Below, piece by piece: positions 29,179-36,679 of a stretch of DNA of 36,679 nucleotides. Source of the stretch: Asterionellopsis glacialis (lineage: Eukaryota > Bacillariophyta > Plagiogrammaphyceae > Rhaphoneidales > Asterionellopsidaceae); the NCBI GenBank assembly GCA_014885115.2, contig WKLE02004995.1, positions 1 through 36,679 of the forward strand, in the 5' to 3' direction. The stretch's first letter is position 1, and each line of letters opens with the position of its first letter. The translations under genes were made by a program, and so were the position numbers. Below the pieces are notes generated by a model. It searched no databases, was not told the origin of the DNA, and saw only the letters and a program-made list of their open reading frames with translations.

Positions 29179-29592
29179 GTTGTTGTTTAGGTGTATATGT
29201 GTATGTTTTTGTGTTTTGCGTTGATGTTGATGTTGTTGTTGTTATGTATGATGTTCAATAATCTATGGAGACTGAAAATGTCTTTCTTCAACGTATCTCT
29301 ATTAAGTGGGATCAATTGAGGATTGTTTCTAACACGAAAAGTGTTCCAGACACACACAACTCTTTCGAAAGGCGATACACAGTGTCCCCTGCACCACTGA
29401 ATCAAATGCACGAATGATAATTTTGATTATGAAGCTGAGTCCTGTTCAATCCCGGTTTCTCCAGAAACGCACTGTCTATTTCTGTCTGAAGAAGAAAGTG
29501 AGTAGTGTTTGTAAAATGCAATTGTGAGGGAAACATTTGACAGGACAGATAGAAATGCATCATGGACACAACGACAAAGAGAGAGAGAGAGA
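29179..29592. promoter_or_regulatory. NUP98 upstream region
   Basis: Upstream of the NUP98 start: TTG/TTGATG-type repeats at 29220-29243 (5' leader on the minus strand) and a GA run at about 29577-29592. No gene supported. Confidence 0.4.
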
Positions 29593-29904
29593 ATGTCAAC
29601 CAAAAAAAAATTCAAGACAAAAATGAATCTCGTAGATCTCAGTACAATTTGTACGGAAGCAGCATGGAATCCACATAATACCCCCATCGCCAAGGAGATA
29701 GAGATGATCTTATCTAACAATGAAAGACTCTTGAGTATCTTACCGGCAATGATGTATTGCAACCCTTTGCAGAAAAACAGTGACTCGACCTTTCCTCTGG
29801 AAAGCTGTTTGTTTATGGCAAACAACACAGCCGAAAAAGAATGTCGCTTTGCTTTACCCTCGACGTCTAATACTTTCGAGACCAAAGTCTTTGTTGCGGG
29901 GTGA
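29593..29904 (+). CDS. Possible small hypothetical protein
   Basis: An ATG at 29593 opens a 103-codon frame that begins with a basic run and continues LVDLSTICTEAAWNPHN, ILSNNERLLSILPAMMYC and ends ETKVFVAG. Composition is protein-like and soluble, but there is no motif I recognise, and an equally long minus-strand frame overlaps it. Weak call. Confidence 0.28.
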   Translation: MSTKKKFKTKMNLVDLSTICTEAAWNPHNTPIAKEIEMILSNNERLLSILPAMMYCNPLQKNSDSTFPLESCLFMANNTAEKECRFALPSTSNTFETKVFVAG

Positions 29905-30563
29905 AGGACAAATCAACAACAGGAAATAGAGGGCTCTGTAGGGGGGCTGGTTCCAACGCTTGCGCAGCGAGCGATGGAAACCCCAGGAGCTTCGGGGCTT
30001 GTTGAGAGGGTGCCGCTTTCCACAGAGAGGGCGGGGGCAGTGGTTGAAAATGAGCAAGACTTACAATACCATGTATGGTACATAGTAAGTATTATCCGGT
30101 GAAGTCAGTGGTACAGTGAATGTCGTATGTACGTAAGTAAATTATCTAGACATATGGTACCGTATGTAGTATATACGAGGAAGCATTCAATTTTGGATCA
30201 TGCTACAGTAGTATAGATCTGTGTCTAGTCTACTGAAATTTTGAATGAAGCGATGTTTAACTCTAATTTAACTAAATTCAAAAATGTATTTATTAGAGAT
30301 AGTTATGATCACATGCTGTAGTCTGTACTGTGACCGTTTTTCTCCAGGACCACAAAAAAAAAAAGAGCAAACTGGAGGGAGAAAAACTTGGGTGGATATG
30401 TCTTGGGCGATGGGTGCTTGCTGAACAAAACAAGCCTTGCTTTCCGCTTTCCGCTTTTTGTTCGACAAACAGGAGACACACACTAACTTGTATCACAAAG
30501 TAGTCTAGAACTTTCTCATCTGCCACATTTGTGTGCGTAAGCGACTGACGAGTCGAGTGTAAC
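29905..30563. other. Spacer with GC-rich unit
   Basis: 29930-30045 is clearly richer in G and C than its surroundings and contains TTGCGCAGCGAGCGATGG and a CCCC-AGGAGCTTC-GGGG stem-loop. From 30060 to 30180 GTAC-containing words recur (ATGGTACATAG, CATATGGTACCGTATG). The last ~200 bases precede the SDR gene and probably include its promoter. Confidence 0.4.
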
Positions 30564-30702
30564 ATGGCTGATACTTCACCAGGTACCATTACAACTAGTG
30601 ACAATACAACAATCGACAGTAACAACAAAGATCAGCAATCTCCTCCTGAAAAACGTCGTAAAATGGAAAACGGTGCCACGAATGATGCTAGCAGTAGTGA
30701 TG

Positions 30703-30733
<31 letters not shown>

Positions 30734-32876
30734 CGATCAAAAGGAAGAAACTACTTCAGCAAACGTAAAACAACTTCCATTTGATCCGGATCGTCCAGTT
30801 CCACAACTTGAGGGTGTCACGGAGCGTGACCTTCAAATTACAATTCGGGTTCTTCAAGCTGTTGGATCTCTGCACAAAAAGAAGAAGAAGAAGAAGAACC
30901 CACAAAAGAAGAAAAGGAATCAACCAAGTAGTAGTAGTAGTAACGATAATGATACAAATCATGGTGGGGAGCAACAAGAAGAAGAAGAACCCAAAAGTGG
31001 ATTAGAATTATATCAAGAAGCCAATCTTCGTCCACTTCGAAAGGCATTGGCACCCTGCTTTGAATTACAAAAACGAATCATGTTTGGTGGAAAATCCGAA
31101 GATGCGCATTACGAACAAATCATGGCCGAACGGTCCCTTAAACGACAAAAACAAGCGGAACGGCATCAACAAAAAAAATATGTTGCCGAAACAGCGTTAC
31201 GGAGAGGTCGTGTAGAACGGTTACGACAACTCAAGGAAGATGCCAAAGAAGAAGAACTGCAAAAATTAATGAATGTCATGGTTCCGGATGGGTATGTCGA
31301 TACAACAACCACAAATTCACTCTTGTTGGAAAATGGAATTGCAGTAGAAACGGTAAACGATGATGATAATGCTAATAATAATGACAATGACCAGAAACAA
31401 GAACAAAATAATAATGGAGAACAACAGGAACAAATCAAATTACCTAAAATGAGATCCTGTTATGTATGCAAGGTACGATTCCGTGAACTTCATCATTTTT
31501 ATGATCAAATGTGTCCCAAATGTGCTCCGTTGAATTGGGAAAAACGTCATCAAACAGCCGATTGTTCGGGTATGGTGGCGGTTGTGACAGGATCTCGTGT
31601 CAAAATTGGATACCAAACATGTCTCAAATTACTTCGAGCAGGAGCTACAGTAGTCGCAACAACTCGATTCCCCAATTCAGCAGTATCCACCTATCTTCAA
31701 GAAGACGATTTTGAGGCTTGGAAGGACCGTCTGGAAGTGTACGGACTTGACCTTCGAGATGTGACAGGATTAGAAGCATTTACAAGATTCCTCAAAATGA
31801 GATTCCCCAATGGTATAGATATTTTAATTAACAATGCTTGTCAGACAGTTCGTCGGCCGAGGGGGTATTATGTGCCAATCATGAAAAAGGAGCAGACATT
31901 ATGGGAAACCGGTGGAGAGGATCATAAATCTATTCTTGGGGGTTGTACTGCATTTGAACGGGTCCGACGAAGACTTGTGGTAGAACATACTGCCCATCCT
32001 CAAGGCACTCCATCATCAACAACTATGCATATTGAAGATGATACCAAAGATGGAAATAATGTACCGTTACTGCAAATGGGAATGGATTTTACATCCGATA
32101 ATAATGAGGAAGAAAGTGGCGCTACAACAAACGGAGAGAACATGGCTGAAGTGACTGATGGCAGAGTAAACACTTCCAGCAAAACTTCATCTCAACTTGC
32201 AGTGTCCACCAGTGATGATGCTCACCAAACAGTACCATTTGAAACTACAGGTATCTCTCACTCTGCTGCCATGTCACAAATGGTTATTTTACCAGAGGAT
32301 GTAGGTGTCGCAGATTCTATTTTGCCACCAGGTGTTTCGGATGTGAATGGGCAACAACTTGATTTGAGACAAACCAATTCTTGGCTACTCAAGATGGAAG
32401 AGGTGTCGACACCTGAAATCATGGAGTGTATGTTTGTGAATGCTATTGCCCCCTTTGTTCTGAATTCGAGGTTGAAACCACTCATGACTACCCCTCACAC
32501 AGATGACCGTCGGGACCGTTACGTCATCAACGTTTCTGCCATGGAGGGCAAATTCTACAGATACAAAATGCCCAATCACCCACACACCAACATGGCCAAG
32601 GCTGCTCTCAACATGCTCACACGGACATCAGCTGAAGATCTCGCAAAGAAAAATCGAATTTATATGAATTCAGTAGACACTGGATGGATCAACGATGAAA
32701 ACCCACTAGAGAAAGCAAGCAAAATTGCAAAGACTAATTTGTTCCAGACACCCATAGATGAAATTGACGCTGCTGCAAGAATCTTAGACCCAGTCTTTGT
32801 TGGTGTCAATGGAGGAAAAGAAATTAAAAAGGATTATGGTAAATTCTTGAAGGATTATCGAGAATCAGAATGGTGA
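30564..32876 (+). CDS. Zinc-ribbon short-chain dehydrogenase fusion
   Basis: A 770-residue intronless protein. Residues 1-290 are low-complexity and charged (a poly-Asn run near 50-60, poly-Lys near 106-112, and a coiled region rich in Lys, Gln and Glu). A CxxC...CxxC zinc ribbon follows (~298-319: CYVC ... CPKC). Next is an SDR Rossmann fold with VVTGSRVKIG (~340) and ILINNACQT. A ~150-residue Ser/Thr/Asp-rich insert sits between that strand and the catalytic segment. The catalytic segment reads NVSAMEGKFYRYKMPNHPHT, then NMAKAALNM. The position of the usual catalytic Tyr in YxxxK is Thr (T-N-M-A-K), so classical SDR chemistry is doubtful although the Ser and Lys remain. The same HPHTNMAK form occurs in related eukaryotic proteins. 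Substrate unknown. Confidence 0.85.
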
Positions 32877-33680
32877 AAACAGATGTTCTAAATACACACT
32901 GATATTTATTAGTTAGTTAAACTAATTTGAGATCAAATACTTTAGCGCATGTCAGAGCAAAAGTGGGGGAAAATCACTCCATGTAGGATTGACAACAGTT
33001 TGACGCATCCTACTGAGTGCCCTAATAGTTTACTTTTTCGTGCAGTCAGTTATGCACAATAGATTCTTCTAGATTCTTCCCCAAAATTCATAATTTGGAA
33101 AATCCATCCAGGACTAACCAGATTTAGCACCCAAGCCGCTCTTTCAGTAACAGGGATTTCTGTTCAGTACATACATGGTACTTGCACTAAGTCCTAGTTT
33201 TACTATGTAGGTCCTAGGACGTACCCATCATTATCACGCACCCATCCCCAAGATGGTTTGGGATATGGATACCTGTAAAGCATGATCCGCGACAGTTATC
33301 CGCGACTCAGACTACCGGGATTCACAAACCCCCGGAAACATGCCCCATCCCACAACGATTGACAAATAATTCAAAATTTGGGACTGACAAGACCCGTGTT
33401 TAATACCAGGAAGCCCTTAGAAAATATGTACCAGGTAAAGGTAGGTCCACGTAAGGGAGACCGTTCCAGTACATATCCTAACCGGGACTCACAAGACCAA
33501 ATTTGTTTTTATGTCTCTTCTACGAACGTTGTCGTACAGTCAGAATCAGAAGATTCTATCCTTGTTTTTTCCTACATGGCAAGATCCTTTGACAAGAACA
33601 CTCTGATAAACATTTATCTGACAAAGAATACGAATGTTCCAGTCTTCAGAACAAATCGCACAAAAGATATCTAGAGAACC
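32877..33680. other. Gene-free spacer
   Basis: An 804 bp region between two same-strand genes. It contains TGTAGGTCCTAGGACGTACC near 33208-33228, echoing inverted words at 859-890. A frame at 33378-33674 starts at TTG, lacks motifs and is not called. The last part should hold the promoter of the next gene. Confidence 0.45.
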
Positions 33681-35448
33681 ATGACAACAAGTACTGAGTT
33701 TGCATTACAGGACGATATTGAGAATTGCTTCACGTGCGATCTTGTCGATGATTCTCTTTTACATGTTCTTTTCCTTCGCGCCCTCCACGCCTTTGGAACT
33801 TCGTTAAAACGGCCGACAAATGATTCACTTCGAAGATACTGTGACTTGTGGCTTCCTCTCGTGGCCAAATACACCAAAGACGCAAAAACTCATTCGAACG
33901 AAACTACTTCTGGATTGATTCCTCCTCCTGACATTGCATGGTTGTGGCATTGCCATCGTTTGGCACCGTACAAATACGAGGAGTACATTAGAGAAACATT
34001 CAATGAGGAGGCATTTGAGGCAGATCCACCATTTTCTTTACAATACGAGGCGCAGCCTCTCACAGAGTTGTCTCCCGCAGCTATGGAAGCTAGGAAACAA
34101 TGGGAGGAATTTTACCCCAACGAACCTTTCTTTGTATCCCTCCAATCCGAAGAAAAAGTTGTATCATCCAATGATATGAATGAAAAGTATAGGATCCTTT
34201 GTGGTTTCGATCTTGTGGGGTCAACCGAGCGCCAACAAGGTTTTCTTTGGCAAGTAACCCAATCTCGATTTGATGATAAAGCCTTCCTTTATGATGGTGT
34301 TCAAAATTACTACAAATTTCTTAAAATTCGGTCAACTCCAGAAGGCCAACGACAAATCATCGTTCCAACGTACCAGATTGATCTGATGTGGCATACGCAC
34401 ATGCTGTCATCGTTGTCAAACTACAATGCTGATTGTCGTTCGATTATTGGTCGGACACTCCATCATGATGATTCCCTAAATGATCGTTCAGAAGGATCTA
34501 CACTTGATGTTTCATACCGTGCTACAGAAAAGTTGTGGTATGAAATGTATGGGACCAAGTATGCTGTTCCTGGAGGAATGTATCGCGGGGAACCTCCCGA
34601 AGCTTTTTTTGACACAAAGTGGAGTTTACAGTCCATTCATATTGCATCCTACGATGGACCCATGATGGGTGCATCATCTACAGGATCAGTTGACCTAGCG
34701 GCAGCAAGTGAATGGTTAAGTGTGGATGGAACAACGTCTGATAATTGTAAAGCCTTCATCGCTGCTGCGGCACGCAGTAGGAAGAGGGGAGAGGTTTCAA
34801 ACCCGCAACGAGACAATTATGTTTTTGGTAGCGGTCCGAAGGGTACTGGGTATTACCATCTTAATACTAAAGAATCTTATGTTATTATGATAAATAGAAT
34901 TGACAAGAAAATTAGGTCAAAGGAAAGTGAATATAACTGTGCATCCTGTTGTGCATTCATTGACCCACATATGCGACAAAAGAAAGAAAGATTAAGGGGA
35001 GAATTGGATGAAATGCACACAATTAGACAAATTATCTGGGCAAAATCTAGAGCTGTGCGTCCAACTGGCATGGAAGGATTACCAGAATCGATCACCAAGG
35101 ACCCCGCTAAACGAGAAATCTCCAATCAGTTTTATAATAACAATGGTGACTGGATTTTTCCAGCCCTGTATTTTGACGCTGGTGGTGGATGTGGAGCAAT
35201 TATCAATGATTGTGGTGGCGGAGGTTGTGGAGGAGCAGGAGCGGTAAGTGTTGACAACAGAATCCATATTATTGAGACAATTTTATATTTTTGCATAAAT
35301 AATCTGGTTCCATTTCTCACGCAATCTAATCATGTAAATAAATGTTTTGTCATAGTGCGGTGGGGGAGGATGTGGTGGAGGAGGATGCGGTGGCGGAGGA
35401 TGCGGTGGCGGAGGATGCGGTGGCGGAGGATGCGGTGGCGGGGGTTAA
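33681..35448 (+). CDS. GRDP-like (DUF1399) protein with CGGGG tail
   Basis: Spliced CDS join(33681..35243, 35356..35448), 551 residues. The body matches the glycine-rich domain-containing protein family: paired motifs IPPPDIAWLWHCHRLAPYKY (~78-97) and VPTYQIDLMWHTHMLSS (~229-245), each with a W-H-x-H core. In plants such proteins are linked to development and stress; the biochemical role is unknown. Exon 1 ends in a Gly/Cys stretch (CGGGGCGGAGA). After the 112 bp phase-0 intron, exon 2 encodes six CGGGG units and stops. Without splicing the repeat would read as Trp/Arg/Met-rich sequence to 35480, so the spliced form is clearly better. The Cys/Gly tail could bind metal or lipids. Confidence 0.88.
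35244..35355 (+). other. Intron of GRDP-like gene
   Basis: 112 bp, GTAAGT to CATAG, phase 0. It joins two halves of one Cys/Gly repeat tract. Confidence 0.9.
35356..35445 (+). repeat. 15 bp minisatellite encoding CGGGG
   Basis: Six tandem units of TGCGGTGGCGGAGGA-type sequence; the first two vary at third positions and the middle units are identical. It forms the whole second coding exon of the GRDP-like gene. Confidence 0.9.
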
Positions 35449-35825
35449 ATTTGGTTGAAAGGTGCAGTGTTGATTGTTAACTGTATTTAGCTGGAGATCT
35501 GAACTGTTCAGATCTACAAATAATGAATCAGTCATGAAGAGGTCTGAATCCCCAAGTTTGATACCTCACGAAATATGTATGTATTAAATTTGTTAAAGTT
35601 ATATGTTGTATGGCCATAAAAATCAAGGTTGTAGGCAAGAAAAGAGAAAAGGTGTTGTCATTTGGTTGATATCTGGACAGGAAGTAGGTGGAAAATCAAA
35701 TTTTCAGATTAGTAACAATTTTTAAGACCATGATTTTATTGAAGGCATATTGATTTTCAGTCTCGTATTTTAGGTTTCTCTCGCCATGACATGTTCTCCA
35801 CATTAGTTTCTTCTTATTGATGCTC
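35449..35825. other. Convergent 3' spacer
   Basis: An inverted repeat AGATCTGAACTGTTCAGATCT lies at about 35494-35514 (arms AGATCTGAAC / GTTCAGATCT, one-base loop), shortly after the GRDP stop. The rest is AT-rich with no gene seen. Confidence 0.5.
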
Positions 35826-36660
35826 TTAGGAGTCCTCTTCAATCTGAACAACTCTCACAACATTGTTGTCATCGTAGCTAGCACCAATGACCAGTATGCT
35901 ACCGTTATCGGAAAGGGAAATTGAGTCATCACCAAACAAAATTTGTCCATATTGTTTCCACTCATTATTGTTGTTGACGAACTGAAATACTTTTATACTT
36001 CCATTAGGACAACCTAGAGGTAGTACCTTGTCATCATTGGATAATAAAACTGATACTCGAGCATCGTCAAATATATCTTTCAAAATTATCCTTGTTGCTC
36101 CCATTCATAAAAGGTGAGTTAATTTTTCCGAAAGACTTGACCTTTACCAGCTCGACCTACAGCCAAGGTCGACCCATCACCAGAAAGAGAAACAGATGAT
36201 CCAAACCAATCAAAACTACTCTCACCAAACAATACTTGTCCATTTGGTATCCACGAAGATGAACCGGCGGTACCAATTATACGTGCTTTAAATGTATACA
36301 CTCTAACCTTACCATAATCTTCTGTCCATACATCACTTTCTGCGTTATACCCTGGTGCCCTAATAGCTAAAATAGTACCGTTATGAGAAAGTGAAAGTGA
36401 AGTAGCTCTATTGAAGCCAGTATCACCTAGAAGTGTATCTCCTAACTGCACCCAACCATTATCATCCTTATTGCTGTTGTCATCAGTGGTAGATAATTGA
36501 TAGACTTGTTCTTGATTTGATTCAAACATATTCATATCAGAGGAGTATGGAAAAAGAACTTCAACAGCAACTGTAGTGCCATCACCAGATAATGTAACAT
36601 GTGAATATTCACCTTCAATTGATAAATCTTGTCTAGAATTAACAATGCATATCTAATAAT
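35826..36660 (-). pseudogene. Broken beta-propeller repeat gene, partial
   Basis: The minus-strand frame contains repeats of the form SSVSLSGDGSTLAVG, ATSLSLSHNGTILAI and HVTLSGDGTTVAV, each followed by acidic loops and a VRVYTF- or VFQF-type strand. This is the pattern of large diatom secreted or surface beta-propeller proteins. The frame is open from ~36660 (TAG upstream) to a TAA at 36119-36121. Reading past the stop gives YEWEQQG, then a one-base shift near 36090 leads into KDIFDDARVSVLLS and a further repeat ending at a stop at 35826. The 5' part lies outside the window or in another exon (an AG acceptor candidate lies near 36640). A sequencing error or a genuine pseudogene are both possible. 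Confidence 0.6.
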
Positions 36661-36679
36661 GTCTTATGACCAAGGATTT

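Noticed and set aside
28421..29224. Plus-strand frame rich in Pro/Ala/Gly opposite NUP98 exon 1
   Set aside because: Same composition effect; the minus-strand exon 1 begins MFGQPASTPFG and joins exon 2 in frame.
29427..29885. Minus-strand 152-codon frame upstream of NUP98
   Set aside because: Hydrophobic and Ser/Phe-rich without a motif; it overlaps a competing plus-strand frame and the NUP98 promoter side.
33378..33674. 98-codon frame before the GRDP-like gene
   Set aside because: It starts at TTG, has no motif, and its composition is like the spacer. An upstream exon of the GRDP gene is not needed, since that gene has its own ATG.

Overview
This window looks like nuclear DNA of a diatom, most likely a pennate one. 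The coding regions are AT-leaning and separated by AT-rich spacers. Introns are few and short (102 to 142 bp), with GTAAG donors and AG acceptors. One enzyme starts with a signal peptide followed by an AFVAQ motif of the kind diatoms use for plastid import. Several proteins have shapes typical of stramenopiles: a MORN/LRR/EF-hand/kinase/PH giant, a bZIP with the algal C-terminal domain, and a GRDP-like protein ending in CGGGG repeats. The species call is inference. Several long open frames begin at TTG or GTG; for these I moved the start to the first in-frame ATG. I rebuilt four introns in three genes (2OG oxygenase, Nup98-96, GRDP-like) from splice signals and frame.

Layout. 1-462: 5' end of a minus-strand membrane protein gene that runs off the left edge. 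1351-2778: bZIP transcription factor. 3894-8576: a 1560-residue multidomain kinase, divergent from a membrane-anchored thioredoxin at 9130-9756. 10537-11733: a type II membrane protein resembling a glycosyltransferase. About 260 bp is shared between 2697-2955 and 10381-10625. It carries the 3' end of the bZIP gene facing the 3' end of the glycosyltransferase gene, and each locus keeps only one of the two genes intact. 11.8-17.7 kb: gene-poor, with a CT/AG hairpin-like microsatellite, a decayed minus-strand reading frame, local direct repeats and two tandem paralogues of an 87-residue protein.

17.7-29.2 kb is gene-dense: a plastid-targeted P5C-reductase-like protein, a three-exon 2OG-Fe(II) oxygenase, a DinB-like protein, a RUS/DUF647 protein and a two-exon Nup98-Nup96 precursor with a very regular FG-repeat minisatellite. 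30.5-35.5 kb: a zinc-ribbon/SDR fusion and the GRDP-like gene. The right edge holds a beta-propeller reading frame broken by a stop and a frameshift.

The genes do not form one pathway; this is ordinary nuclear gene order with mostly divergent or convergent pairs. The most interesting items are the kinase whose N-lobe is interrupted by EF-hands, the shared bZIP/glycosyltransferase 3'-end block, the small tandem protein family with a KVRF motif, and the zinc-ribbon SDR with an altered active site. I found no tRNA, rRNA, CRISPR array or intact transposon.
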